Source of the DNA: Bdellovibrionales bacterium | GTDB lineage: Bacteria > Bdellovibrionota > Bdellovibrionia > Bdellovibrionales > JAMPXM01 | Direction: 5' to 3' | Length of the DNA stretch: 64,000 bases | Assembly: GCA_016713885.1 (NCBI GenBank) | Contig: JADJOF010000003.1 | Location: 248,001-312,000, forward strand | Part shown: positions 38,162 to 47,651 of the stretch, piece by piece | How the letters are laid out: the number at the start of each line of letters is the position of its first letter | Position numbering within the stretch: the first letter of the stretch is position 1 | Program-made: the position numbers and the translations under genes | The notes under the pieces: model-generated | The model's input: the letters and a program-made list of their open reading frames with translations, nothing else | Databases searched by the model: none | Told to the model about the DNA's origin: nothing

Positions 38162-40294
38162 CTAGAGAAGCTGCGCGTACTCGTTGCGATCGGCGTTGAA
38201 GGCCTGATCGGAGATCGCCTTCTTTTGGAGGAGCGACGCCTTTTCAAGCTCGTATGGCTCAAGTAGCTTTTGAATATCGGCCGACCGCGACTGTTTTTGT
38301 TTAATAAGATCGAGAGTATTTTGAATCTCAAGGTCGATCTGAGCGAGTCTCTTGCGACCATCGCGGCTGGTGGCTTCGCGGCGTTTGATGTCGCGGTCGA
38401 GTTTACTGATATCAGATTTGATGCTGTTAACCCGTGAAAGCTTCAAATTCACGTTGCTCTCAAGACTCTCGTAGCCGGTCGAGCGTCTGAAGTTCGCCAG
38501 CTGAGTGCGAGCGGCCTGAAGCGAATTTTGGCTGGTGCGGACGTCACTTGCTGCGATTGAGAGTTCATTTTGGAGGCGCGAGACCTCATTCTGCCGATTC
38601 GGGAGGTCAAACTGTGTGATGCTGCGGAGGCGCGATTCAATTTCGGAGGTGCGGCGCTCAGTTTCGCTCAAGCGAGTTCTGGCGTTGGACTCTTCACGAG
38701 CCAGACGGTCTCGAATCTCGTAAACGTCGCGCTCGATCTGCCGCTGAAGACTGTCGCGTTCGCTCATCTTTGACTGTCGATTTGCTTGCAATTGCGCGAT
38801 GGCCTGTCGCGCATCTTGGAAGTGGCGTTCGGCATCGACAAGTGCAGCCTGCTCACGTGAGCAATCGGCGCCGGCTGTTTGTCGACATTGAAGCAGGGCA
38901 CTGTTCAGCTGATTGCGCTCATTTTCGACTTGATGAAGAGCGTTTTGCTGAGCCTGGATTCGAGAGTCAAAGGCACTGATCTCGCGATCGATCGAGGAGA
39001 GCCGGCCATCGCTCATTTGGCGACGGCGGATTTCGCTTGGCGCATCAAATCGGCGAAGTTCGTCTGAAGCACGATCGTAGTCGGAGCGAGCACGCTGAGT
39101 GTCGCTCTGTGCTGAGGAAAGATCGTGACGTAAACTCTGCGCTTCGCTTTGAAGCGATTGAATATCGCGATTGGCGGTCGCGAGGCGGGAATCGATATCG
39201 GAATAGCGGGTGTTGGCGTTTTGAAGGCGCGAGTCTTCGGCGGTCACGAGGTTCTCAAGGCGCGTGTGCTCTGCGATATAGGGCTGAATCTGGCGATATG
39301 CGGCCTCATAGTCCGAGTTGGCTTGGATAAGCTCTGTCTCGCGAGCGGTGAGCTGTGGGCGAAGTGTCAGAAGATCTTGGTCGGCTTGTTGGATGGCCGA
39401 TTGCGTATTTGTTTTTTCAGTTTGGAGGCGAATGAGATCGCGCTGACTCAAGCGATCGATGTTTTGCTGGAGACCACCAAGCTCGGTGAGCTCTTTGACA
39501 TAGCGAGAGTTGAGTGCGCTCAGTTCAGCGGCTGTTGCAAGCGATGCACGATACTCGGTGAGCGCCTGCTCATAGAGCGACTTCAGGCGATCGCTTGTCG
39601 CGGGAGTTTGCTTTCGAATATCAATGGACGCGAGTGTCTCTGGAAGAAACGCCTTTTCAAAATCATCGTCTTGCTCAGACGGAACTTGGCTAAGTCCAGC
39701 GCAGCGTTTGGCGAGCTCAGTGATTGTGGCGCTTGAACCACGAAGAGAGAAGGCGAGCTTTCGCCCAGTAGGCACTCCGCTTTCAACAGAAACAACGTCG
39801 AAGCGCATATCGCGTTTTAATGTTTTGATGAGATCCTCGGAATCGCGCGGAATATTCCAGTAGAGGTCAGCCGGAGCTGATATTCGAGTGAAGCGTTCTT
39901 TACCTGACTCAAACCCGAGTCGCCCCGCGGTCACCGTGTCGCTAGAGATTTGGAGGGCAATGGGCTTCATTAGAGATTTATCGACGACGACTTCGAGTCG
40001 GTGATTGATGGTATCAAGTGTCGCCGTTGTTGAGGCAATGCAGCTCGTGCCGGTGTCGAAGAGTGTCCAGTCTTTTGATTGAAACAAAATCGCGGGCGCG
40101 ATCTCGCCGGCAAGGTGTCCAATCGCGGCGAAGCGACTGTGTTGTGGCGATTTTGGCGAATTCAGCTCGGTCAAGCTCTGAGGTGCTGGCTCTGGCCATT
40201 TTGATGCGGCATGAGTCGTCTCTGCCGCTGCCATAGAGGTCATCATGATGAACAGAAGCGCTGCGGTAGGAATTTGCTCGACACGGTGGTGCAT
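38162..40294 (-). CDS. Exported long coiled-coil protein
   Basis: ATG 40294 has GGAG nine bases upstream. The signal peptide ends near TSMAAAETTHA. After a globular N-domain of about 190 residues, roughly 480 residues are continuous heptad-like coiled coil rich in Gln, Ser, Arg and Asp, with two Cys near the middle. It may be a periplasmic or surface filament or tether. Family not recognised. The haemoglobin gene follows on the same strand. Confidence 0.65.
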   Translation of the reverse strand: MHHRVEQIPTAALLFIMMTSMAAAETTHAASKWPEPAPQSLTELNSPKSPQHSRFAAIGHLAGEIAPAILFQSKDWTLFDTGTSCIASTTATLDTINHRLEVVVDKSLMKPIALQISSDTVTAGRLGFESGKERFTRISAPADLYWNIPRDSEDLIKTLKRDMRFDVVSVESGVPTGRKLAFSLRGSSATITELAKRCAGLSQVPSEQDDDFEKAFLPETLASIDIRKQTPATSDRLKSLYEQALTEYRASLATAAELSALNSRYVKELTELGGLQQNIDRLSQRDLIRLQTEKTNTQSAIQQADQDLLTLRPQLTARETELIQANSDYEAAYRQIQPYIAEHTRLENLVTAEDSRLQNANTRYSDIDSRLATANRDIQSLQSEAQSLRHDLSSAQSDTQRARSDYDRASDELRRFDAPSEIRRRQMSDGRLSSIDREISAFDSRIQAQQNALHQVENERNQLNSALLQCRQTAGADCSREQAALVDAERHFQDARQAIAQLQANRQSKMSERDSLQRQIERDVYEIRDRLAREESNARTRLSETERRTSEIESRLRSITQFDLPNRQNEVSRLQNELSIAASDVRTSQNSLQAARTQLANFRRSTGYESLESNVNLKLSRVNSIKSDISKLDRDIKRREATSRDGRKRLAQIDLEIQNTLDLIKQKQSRSADIQKLLEPYELEKASLLQKKAISDQAFNADRNEYAQLL

Positions 40295-40563
40295 GGGCGG
40301 TGACTCCTTCTTATTGCTGGACGTGATTGTCGTGAAAAGTGGGAGCGGTGGCAAAAGAGGACTAGTTTGGGGCATGCCCCCCCTCACCATCCGTCCCGCA
40401 ATCAGTAAAGGCAAACGCCGGGCCAGGTCATTTCGGGACCAGATTGACGGCATTACAGATCCGTCGGTTAAAAAGCTTTCACTTAAGTTAAAGTGCAGTG
40501 CCATTTTCTATGGCTACCCATAGATTCATCCCGGAAGACACAAATAAAATTAGGAAAAGAACG

Positions 40564-41058
40564 ATGAAAAAAATGATCCTTGGATTTGTCGCGGTACTGG
40601 GCCTTTTTGCTCTTGCTCAGAACGTGGAGGCTCGTTCGGTCGATCGAACCGCTGTGATTGCGACCGTTGATGGATCGGAATTCGGTATTGAGCAGGTCGC
40701 CTTACTTGCGGACGGTCGTCTGCAGGTAAAAAAGGCGGATAGCACTGTCGTCACGTCCCAGTTGTCGAAAGTGCTCATGGTTAAGTTGACTTCTGATGCT
40801 GTGAATCTGAGCTTGGGGAAAGTGGCGACCTCGCACTCCGAACTCAGCTGTATGATGATGCCGCAGTCGTGGCTCTCTCGCCTCTCAGTTAGTGGTTATG
40901 ATACGACAACTCGAACATTTGACAGCCAGATGCGTGTGGTCTTAACCGATCTGGGTTGCTATATGTCCGATAAAACGATGCCGGAGTCTGAGTTTGATCG
41001 CAGTTCGGCGGAGAGACTTCGGGAAGCGTTGGTCGTTCTTGCGCTCAATTCAATCTGA
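40564..41058 (+). CDS. Small exported protein of unknown function
   Basis: ATG 40564 is preceded by AGGA and starts a signal peptide (KKMILGFVAVLGLFALAQNVEA). The mature part of about 140 residues has two cysteines and reads as beta-rich. The upstream region contains CACTTAAGTTAAAGTG (about 40480-40495), a partial palindrome. Family not recognised. Confidence 0.6.
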   Translation: MKKMILGFVAVLGLFALAQNVEARSVDRTAVIATVDGSEFGIEQVALLADGRLQVKKADSTVVTSQLSKVLMVKLTSDAVNLSLGKVATSHSELSCMMMPQSWLSRLSVSGYDTTTRTFDSQMRVVLTDLGCYMSDKTMPESEFDRSSAERLREALVVLALNSI

Positions 41059-41087
41059 CTGCCCTGATCATTTTGAAGTCGGAAAAG

Positions 41088-41117
41088 CCGCAGGCCAATC
41101 AGGCGTGCGGTTTTTTT
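41088..41117 (+). terminator. Intrinsic terminator between convergent genes
   Basis: CCGCAGGCC (41088-41096), loop AATCA, GGCGTGCGG (41102-41110), one mismatch in the 9-bp stem, then seven T. It terminates the rightward gene and may also work for grxC. Confidence 0.8.
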
Positions 41118-41121
41118 GTCG

Positions 41122-41385
41122 TCAGCGCGTCTTGTCTTGAAGGAGCGTGTCGAGATGGCCGTCGCGTTCGATGGCCATCATATCGGTGTAGCCGCCGATG
41201 AGCTTTTCGCCAAAAAAGATTTGTGGAACGGTCATAAGACCTGTGCGGTTTTTGAGGGCGGTGAACTCTTCTGGTTTGTGTTCAAAGTTAATGGCCGTGA
41301 ACGGCCAGCCTTTTGAAGTGAAGAACGCTTTCGCGCGGTCGCAATAGGGGCAATTGTCTTTGGTGTAGATGGTGATGGGCTTCAT
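41122..41385 (-). CDS. grxC: Glutaredoxin
   Basis: 87 residues with the dithiol active site CPYC at 12-15, TVPQIF (cis-Pro) and the GGYTD glutathione-binding turn. It reduces mixed disulfides in the cytoplasm using glutathione. The start overlaps the dusC stop by four bases, so it is translated from the same message. Confidence 0.95.
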   Translation of the reverse strand: MKPITIYTKDNCPYCDRAKAFFTSKGWPFTAINFEHKPEEFTALKNRTGLMTVPQIFFGEKLIGGYTDMMAIERDGHLDTLLQDKTR

Positions 41386-42335
41386 GTGAGGGCCTCAATG
41401 GTTTCAAGAGTTTTGATTTTAGAGAAGAGTTCGCCGGCTTCCGGGTAAGTTTTGAGCAAAGATTTAAGCCATTGCTTCAGGCGGGCTGCAGCGAAGCGAG
41501 CGGTTTTTGAGCGATTTGAATCAGCGACGAACTTTTTAATCAAAGGAAGAAGCTTCTCCCAAGAGAGAAGTTCGCTTTGACCGCGCGATTCAAGAGCCAG
41601 CGAGGGGCGCGCCAAGAGCCCTCGCCCCAGCATAATATGATCGGTGCCTGAGACTTCGCGCATGCGGCGGGTGTCGTCGGGAGTCCAGCACTCGCCGTTG
41701 GCGATCACGGGGATTTGTTTGCCGATTGCATCGTTCATGGAGGCGATCATCTCCCAGTGAGCCGGTGGTTTATAGCCGTCGTCGCGGGTTCTGGCGTGAA
41801 CGGTGAGCCAAGACGCTCCAGCCTCAACTGTCGCGATCGCGATCTCGCGATGAAGAGAGGTATCAGAAAAGCCCAGTCGAACTTTGGCCGAAACGCTGTG
41901 CGTGCCGGGAACAGCCGAGCGTACTCCCTTGATGGCGGCGTACACCCTTTCCGGATTTTTGAGAAGAGTGGCACCGCCGTCGTGGCGGTTGACGGTCTTT
42001 GCGGGACAGCCAAAGTTAAGGTCAATGCCGCGGGCGCCAAGGCGAACGGCGCGAGCTGCATTTCGTCCTAGCATTTCAGGGTCGGAGCCCAAGAGCTGAA
42101 CAAGAAGAGGTGTGCCGTTCGGTGTTTGCGAGCCGCTCTCAAGTTCAGGGGCATCGCGAAAGAAGACGTGATCGGGAAGTTCTTGATCGATCACGCGGAT
42201 AAACTCGGTCACCGTGACATCGATGCCGCCAACGGAGGTCAAGATATCGCGTGTGATGGCGTCGACGACGCCTTCCATGGGTGCAAGGAAAACCCTTGGT
42301 GCTTTAAAAAAATCGGCCGTGAGAGACGGATTCAA
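41382..42335 (-). CDS. dusC: tRNA-dihydrouridine(16) synthase
   Basis: FMN-dependent reduction of uridine in tRNA. LAPMEGVVDAITRDIL, the catalytic C110 in LNFGCPAKTVN, VHARTRDDGY and ANGECW match DusC closely, including the TEFIRVIDQELP segment. Length is 317 residues, as usual. It overlaps grxC and the EVE gene by four bases on either side. Confidence 0.9.
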   Translation of the reverse strand: MNPSLTADFFKAPRVFLAPMEGVVDAITRDILTSVGGIDVTVTEFIRVIDQELPDHVFFRDAPELESGSQTPNGTPLLVQLLGSDPEMLGRNAARAVRLGARGIDLNFGCPAKTVNRHDGGATLLKNPERVYAAIKGVRSAVPGTHSVSAKVRLGFSDTSLHREIAIATVEAGASWLTVHARTRDDGYKPPAHWEMIASMNDAIGKQIPVIANGECWTPDDTRRMREVSGTDHIMLGRGLLARPSLALESRGQSELLSWEKLLPLIKKFVADSNRSKTARFAAARLKQWLKSLLKTYPEAGELFSKIKTLETIEALT

Positions 42336-42817
42336 ATCGAAGTTCCGGAGATCTTCAGAATGTGTTTGAAGTCGTTTTCTTCGACCGGTTGCACAGAAAG
42401 GCGGCTACCGGGTTTGAGGAGCAGCATGTTTTTCAGTTTGGAATCGGCTTTTAGTTCTTGCAGAGCTAGCGGTTTTGTAAAGTGTTTGACGTAGCGGCAC
42501 TCGGCGCAAAACCAAACAGGTTTTTCTTTCGTCGCCCGCGGTTCATAGTACTCGGACTTTTTAATGAACTGCTCTGGATCTGGAACCGAAACGTTCTCGA
42601 TGCGGCCAATGCCGACGCAGGCCGAGGGTTCGGCATTGGAATGATAAAATAAAAAGAGATCGCCCTTCTTCATTGTGATCTGGCCGGGCTCTTTGGGCTC
42701 CATCATGTAATTGCGGGCTTGATAGTTGCGGACCGAGGTCCACAGTGTCTTGCCGTCTTTTTTAAATTTGTCGATGGAGTACACATCGGGTTCGGATTTC
42801 ATCAGCCAGTATTGCAT
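42332..42817 (-). CDS. EVE-domain protein
   Basis: ATG 42817 starts MQYWLMKSEPDVYSID, the conserved EVE opening; SVRNYQARNYM and KGDLFLFYHSN follow. EVE domains are PUA-like and are thought to read modified nucleotides in RNA or DNA. It is the first gene of the EVE-dusC-grxC operon, which fits a link to tRNA modification. About 161 residues, normal length. Confidence 0.9.
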   Translation of the reverse strand: MQYWLMKSEPDVYSIDKFKKDGKTLWTSVRNYQARNYMMEPKEPGQITMKKGDLFLFYHSNAEPSACVGIGRIENVSVPDPEQFIKKSEYYEPRATKEKPVWFCAECRYVKHFTKPLALQELKADSKLKNMLLLKPGSRLSVQPVEENDFKHILKISGTSI

Positions 42818-42913
42818 GACCGAAGATTTACCGGCATTTATGAAAAAAGCCAAGGTGGAGATCAGTACGGCCTGAGCCTATGATTTAAACTATGGCGAAG
42901 TACGGTTCTGGCG

Positions 42914-43519
42914 CTACTGAGCTTCCAGAACAAATTTGCCACTGGCGTTTCGGGCGTCCCAGCGTTCCTTGCTCTTGAGGTAGTCCTTTTGTGCGGTTTC
43001 TTCGTCACAGTAAAATGAAAAACGGATGAATTGGCCGAGGCGGTGGAAGTCGCCGGCTTCTTTTAAAAAGCTATCTTGTGCATCGTAGGCTTGAATCTCG
43101 GTGGCCTTGACGGCGGCGCAGCCATTGAAAATCTCAGCACCATGGCTTCGGTATTGAAGAGCGTGAACGATCTCGTGAATGAGAAAAGAGTAATCGTAAG
43201 GATTAAAGTTCTCGGAAATATCAAAGTCGTCGCGAACAAGGATTCGATAGCCGAGGTCGTCAAAGACGGCGGCGAGTTTGCGGCAGTTCTCGGGATCATC
43301 GGGGCAAACGGTCTTATTGAGGTCGGCCTCGGAAAGAAACTGAATCGGTGGAAGCTCGTTTAAGGCGAGAGCGGGGAGGCCTGAGTGACGGGCCGCTTTG
43401 CCGACAAGGTATTCAAGCGTTTCGCGATCGATGGGTGGATGCGCGGACGGTGCTGCAAGAGCGATCGGATTTGCGGTCAGTAGAGCGATGGCGAAGACGA
43501 AGAGTTTCATAAGTGACAT
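42914..43519 (-). CDS. Exported zincin-type protease-like protein
   Basis: ATG 43519 has GGAG seven bases upstream and a signal peptide (MKLFVFAIALLTANPIALAA). The zinc motif is HEIVH (H115, E116, H119), and E141 in KATEIQAYDAQ is placed to be the third ligand, as in gluzincins. Four Cys are present in the mature part. It would act outside the cytoplasm. An insertion sequence ends 22 bases upstream of the start codon, so the native promoter is probably displaced. Confidence 0.7.
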   Translation of the reverse strand: MSLMKLFVFAIALLTANPIALAAPSAHPPIDRETLEYLVGKAARHSGLPALALNELPPIQFLSEADLNKTVCPDDPENCRKLAAVFDDLGYRILVRDDFDISENFNPYDYSFLIHEIVHALQYRSHGAEIFNGCAAVKATEIQAYDAQDSFLKEAGDFHRLGQFIRFSFYCDEETAQKDYLKSKERWDARNASGKFVLEAQ

Positions 43520-43541
43520 TGGGGACTCCAGTGGTTTGCGA

Positions 43542-45191
43542 GTACCGTTCCAATATCCTGGGATCGGCACCATTGCCTTCCCGTCGTGAACGGACCTTTA
43601 TGGTCGGTTAAGAGTGCAGATTTGAGTCCGGCCTGGTCGGCGATTAAAATTGAAATGACGTGAATTCCGAGGCGCTCGCGGTCACTTCTTTGCGCACGAA
43701 CGACGGAGAAGGTCACCTCGTCGAACTTCTCGACATACATGAAGTTTTGAAAATCCAGCCATCCGCGGGTTACGCTTCAGTTCACCAAAACATCGCATGA
43801 CCAGCACGGAGGCTGAAGCATGAACTATAGATTCAATTTGCAGTGCCTATCAAGTCTTCCCTTAGAAGAAGGTTTCTCGCTCGATGAACTCGTTATCGAA
43901 ACCAAACGGATGTTCGAAACCGAAGGCATGGCGGGGCTCGTAAATCTGATCGCAGTATTGCTCGATTGGATCGTGCATCAATCGCTGCTCGGGCGCTGGG
44001 AGAAGGCAGACCCTGGCCGGTGCTGCGCACACGCACACTACGTGGTGCATGGCCGCGAGGCGAAGTCGATTCGCTCGAGCGTAGGCCTACTCGCACTTTT
44101 GTGGACGCGTATACGTTGTCAGGGCTGCGGAAAGTCATTTGTCCCGCTTCGTGGATACTTGAACATGGAGCGCCATCAGCGAAAGACGTCGGAACTAGAG
44201 AAGATCGTGGCCGAAGTTGTCTCCGAGCAGAGCTATCGGCGGTCGAGTCAGCATCTCGAAACGATCGGCTCGATCCCGGTTCCGCACACAACACTTCACC
44301 GTTGGGTGATGACATCAGACTGCGACAAGATCGACATGAAGAAACGAGTTCAGACGCTCGTCGCCGACGGCACTGGTTTTAAGCAGAAGCCCGATTCCGA
44401 CGGCAGTAACCGCGGCGAAGTGTGCGTTGTCGTCGGCATCACAAAGGAAAACACAATTGTTCCCTATGGCGCATGGACGGAAGAGTCGTGGGCCGCGATT
44501 AGCCGCGAGATCAAGCGGGCGAACCATCCGAGTTCGAAGATCAAGTTCACTCCAATCGCAGACCTTCTTGTCTCCGACGGGAAGTGCCACTCGTCAAATA
44601 CATGGGCCGGCTTACGAAAGACTCCCAGCGCTGCATCTGGCACCTGCCACACGATCTACATCCGCTGCTGAAGTATAAGGACGACGCGTCACCCGCGGAA
44701 GCGAAAGGCTTCACCTCACAACTTGCCGGTATCATCGACATTAGACTTCCAGCAGAAGACGTTGAAAAGGTTGGTCTCGAGGATCGGCTGACGCTTGAGC
44801 GTTCAGTCTTCAAAGCTGAACGTGGCGTGCAAGACTTGATCGATGAACTCACGGCTCGCGGTTACAAAGCGGCGGCGACGTATCTCGACAACGCAAAATC
44901 AAAGATGTTCTCGTACGTGCGGACGTGGCTCCGAACGGGCGTCGTTCATCCGCGAGTGTCGTCGATGATCGAACGGATGATGCGAGAGATCGGTCGGCGA
45001 ATTAAAAAGATCGGGCATGGTTGGAGCCCCGAAGGTGCGGCGAAGCTGACCCGGATCATCATCAAGCGAATCACTTCAGCCAACGAGTGGGATCAATATT
45101 GGAAGGACAAACTCAAGATCTCAGGAAAAGTAAAAATGTCGTTTGAAGGATGCTTCCTTGTCTGAAAATCCCAGGGTGTTGGAACGGTACC
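43542..45191 (+). mobile_element. Insertion sequence, family uncertain
   Basis: 1650 bp. Ends form 23-bp inverted repeats with two mismatches (GTACCGTTCCAA... at 43542; ...TTGGAACGGTAC to 45190). The duplication GGTTTGCGA flanks it at 43533-43541 and 45192-45200. It carries one DDE transposase gene. The other ISs in the window have different ends. Confidence 0.88.
43820..45165 (+). CDS. DDE transposase of the 1.65-kb element (frame break near 44580)
   Basis: ATG 43820 behind GGAGG. N-terminal zinc-finger-like region (RCCAHAHYVVHG; RCQGCGKSF). Core: LVADGTGFKQKP with the first Asp, then LLVSDG with the second, and SSMIERMMREIGRRIKKIG near the end with the Glu. At 44576-44582 a run of three G needs a fourth to join VSDG to EVPLVKYMG, giving about 448 residues. 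It resembles ISNCY/ISH6- or ISLre2-like enzymes, but I cannot place the family. Confidence 0.8.
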
Positions 45192-45368
45192 GGTTTGCGA
45201 TTTTACCAGAGTAAGGCCACATAGGCGATGGCCCGCCAGGCGTTGGAGTGAGATTCGTACGACCAGCAATATAGTCGAATACACGCTGTCTTGCATTTTG
45301 ACAGTCCGGGATGATTTACAGAAAGTGGTGGGCACGATAGGAAGCATGAGGGGAAGGGCGGTGCGAGA

Positions 45369-46115
45369 ATGGCAAAGACGGCGTTGATTACGGGGGCCTC
45401 GGCGGGGATCGGTGCGGCGGTGGCGAAGAGGCTTTCGCGTCGCGGATACCGGTTGATTCTCTTGGCTCGGCGTGAAGATCGACTGCAGGCTTTACGGACC
45501 GAGTGCCTGGAGCTTGGGGCTCCGGAGGTTCAGGTGGCCGCGCTTGATATTTCAGACCGCAAAGCATGTGAGGACTTTTTTAAATCGACACGTGAGCTCC
45601 ATGTCTTGGTCAATAGTGCAGGCCTTGCTGCAGGAACAGATCCGATGGACCGCGCGAAACTTTCGGATTGGGAGGCGATGGTTGAGACCAATGTGATGGG
45701 GCTTCTCTACATCACGAGGCTCGCGGTCGATTCACTCAAAGCCACTCGCGGCCACGTGGTGAATCGTGGCTCGGTTGCTGGGCATTGGACTTATCCTGGT
45801 GGTGGTGTTTATTGTGCGACGAAGGCCGCGGTCCGTGCGCTCAGTGAGGGGCTTAGGCTTGATCTGATGGGCACTGGCGTTCGGATCACCAATATCGAAT
45901 TGGGAATGGTTGAGACTGAATTCAGTGTGGTTCGGTATGGCGGTGATAAAAGCGCAGCGGACAAAGTGTATAGTGGGATAGAACCACTCACGGCGGATGA
46001 CGTGGCGGAGAGTATCGAGTGGTGTCTCGATCGTCCGGCTCGCGTGAATATTCAAGAGATGATGATTTTTCCGACGGATCAGGCGGGCGTCGGCTTTGTG
46101 AACCGGCGCCCCTAA
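45369..46115 (+). CDS. Short-chain dehydrogenase/reductase, YdfG-like
   Basis: Classical SDR: TGASAGIG (8-15) for NADP binding, NSAGLAAG, the catalytic Ser in GSVAGH, and YCATK. The C-terminal GMVETEFSVVRYGGD region is typical of YdfG, which oxidises 3-hydroxy acids such as serine and reduces malonic semialdehyde. 248 residues, normal length. The exact substrate is inferred. Confidence 0.88.
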   Translation: MAKTALITGASAGIGAAVAKRLSRRGYRLILLARREDRLQALRTECLELGAPEVQVAALDISDRKACEDFFKSTRELHVLVNSAGLAAGTDPMDRAKLSDWEAMVETNVMGLLYITRLAVDSLKATRGHVVNRGSVAGHWTYPGGGVYCATKAAVRALSEGLRLDLMGTGVRITNIELGMVETEFSVVRYGGDKSAADKVYSGIEPLTADDVAESIEWCLDRPARVNIQEMMIFPTDQAGVGFVNRRP

Positions 46116-46122
46116 TTAACCG

Positions 46123-46701
46123 TTACGGGGTGTTCAGTACGTCTTCCAAAACCTGGGCCTGAACACTGATCGCAGCCGCTTCATCGAGGCCTGCTTTTTC
46201 GCCGTACTCATGGACGATGAGGGCTTGTGATTGAGCGTCGATCTCGGTCGGGTGAACTTTCAAAGCGATATTCAGCGCGCTTAAGCAGACTTCGTCGTCG
46301 TCTTCAGCAACACTGCCGTCGACGGGATTCCCGCTGCCGTCAAAGCACGATTTGTGGTGCTCGACGTCGAGTGGAACGGTTTTAAGAAGTCGCAAAATAC
46401 TGTATCGAGTTTGAAAGAGAGGTCGGAGGTTCTCGTCAGCCCCAGCTTGCCCAACTGGAATTTGCGCCAGCGAACTTTGTTTTTGCGCCAAGTAATGAGC
46501 CACTTTAGGAAGTAGCGTTGGTAAACGATTGGCGAGGGCACGAACCTCGTGACGGTTGACGAGGCGATCAGGAGGCGTCGGATTCATGACGTTTCCACCG
46601 CCACCGCTCATGCCACCGCGATTTAAAGCAAAGGCGTTTGAGGCCGTGAGCAAAAGCGCTCCAGTGACGAGAAGTCGAAACGTGAGACCGGTTGTTGTCA
46701 T
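46123..46701 (-). CDS. Exported protein of unknown function
   Basis: ATG 46701 has GGAGGAG upstream; it opens a signal peptide (LLVTGALLLTASNAFA) and a glycine-rich RGGMSGGGG stretch. The mature part has two cysteines and a HEYGEKAGLDEAAA segment. That segment looks like a partial HExxx helix but lacks a second His, so I do not call it a metalloprotease. It diverges from the TIGR02147 regulator gene across a motif-rich gap. Confidence 0.55.
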   Translation of the reverse strand: MTTTGLTFRLLVTGALLLTASNAFALNRGGMSGGGGNVMNPTPPDRLVNRHEVRALANRLPTLLPKVAHYLAQKQSSLAQIPVGQAGADENLRPLFQTRYSILRLLKTVPLDVEHHKSCFDGSGNPVDGSVAEDDDEVCLSALNIALKVHPTEIDAQSQALIVHEYGEKAGLDEAAAISVQAQVLEDVLNTP

Positions 46702-46780
46702 GTTGGCTCCTCCTGTTGGAACGTGCAGTGGCACTTGTTTCAACTGAGCTTAGGTTAGCGATGGCTCCCTGCGACTTCAA

Positions 46781-46822
46781 TTGCGTTTTGCGAAAAAACA
46801 ACGAAGTTATTGCGTAATGCAA
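46781..46822. promoter_or_regulatory. Repeated TTGCG motifs in a divergent promoter region
   Basis: TTGCG occurs at 46781, 46788 and 46810. The last forms a perfect inverted repeat TTGC-N5-GCAA (46810-46822). The motifs lie between divergent starts at 46701 and 46836, so they are candidate operators for the adjacent regulator. Similar words occur at 50131-50170 and 50764-50778. Confidence 0.4.
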
Positions 46823-46835
46823 AATGGAGGTTCGG

Positions 46836-47648
46836 ATGTCGCGCCCCAACGTCTTCGAGTTTAAGAGCTATAAGCCGTATATACTGGCGCATCTCGATGC
46901 CCTTCCCAATCTGGGGCGAGGGCAACGCAAACACTTGGCAGACGCGGTCGGCTGTCAGACGCCGTTTATCACGCACGTGCTCAATGGCGACTACCACTTT
47001 AGTCTTGAACAAGCCGAGGCCGCGACACGGTGGATGGGGCTTTCGGAAAGCGAGGCGGCGTTTTTTTTGCTGCTGGTCATGCGTGATCGGAGCGGATCTT
47101 CGCAGTTGACGATGTTTCTCACTCGTCAGATTGACGACCGACTAGAACGAGAGCTTTCGATAAAAAAGAAAGTGAAGATCACAAAGAGCCTCGATCTTGA
47201 AGCGCAGGTGACCTACTACAGCCACTGGCTCTATGCGGCTGTGCATATGGCGCTACTGATTCCGGAACTGCGAACAATCGCGGCGCTTGAACAGCACTTT
47301 TCTGTGCCGTCGGTGCAGCTGCTCTCGGTTTTAAACTTCTTGTCGGAGCATAAGTTAATCGAAAGCTCAAAAAACGCTTACCGTGTTTTGCAGCCAATGC
47401 TCCATTTGCCGCGTGGCTCAAAGGTTCTTTCGCTGCATCATACGCAGTGGAGGTTAAAGGCCATTGAAGCGAGTCAACTCAATGATTCTACGAATATGCA
47501 CTACTCGGTTGTGATGTCGCTTTCGCAAGGCGCTTATGACCAGATTCGAGCAAAGCTTGCGCGCTTCATTGAAGAGGTCGCCGATACGGTTAAGCCATCG
47601 GCGGATGAGAAGCTCGCCTGTCTCTGTCTCGATCTCTTTGAAGCGTGA
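46836..47648 (+). CDS. TIGR02147/DUF4423-family regulator-like protein
   Basis: ATG 46836 has GGAGG five bases upstream. The N-terminal FEFKSYKPYILAHLDALPN and helix-turn-helix-like HLADAVGCQTPFITHVLNG lead into the DUF4423 body (YYSHWLYAAVHMALLIPELR). This family is expanded in Fibrobacter and Bdellovibrio and is thought to be transcriptional. 270 residues, normal length. It lies next to the cytochrome/YceI genes, which it may control. Confidence 0.8.
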   Translation: MSRPNVFEFKSYKPYILAHLDALPNLGRGQRKHLADAVGCQTPFITHVLNGDYHFSLEQAEAATRWMGLSESEAAFFLLLVMRDRSGSSQLTMFLTRQIDDRLERELSIKKKVKITKSLDLEAQVTYYSHWLYAAVHMALLIPELRTIAALEQHFSVPSVQLLSVLNFLSEHKLIESSKNAYRVLQPMLHLPRGSKVLSLHHTQWRLKAIEASQLNDSTNMHYSVVMSLSQGAYDQIRAKLARFIEEVADTVKPSADEKLACLCLDLFEA

Positions 47649-47651
47649 AGT

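Noticed and set aside
40479..40495. CACTTAAGTTAAAGTG palindrome as an operator
   Set aside because: Imperfect, single occurrence, and no regulator gene next to it.
43507..43740. A 77-codon open frame on the minus strand
   Set aside because: It runs across the end of the 1.65-kb insertion sequence and has no family features.
46123..46701. HEYGEKAGLDE segment as a zinc protease site
   Set aside because: It lacks the second His of HExxH.
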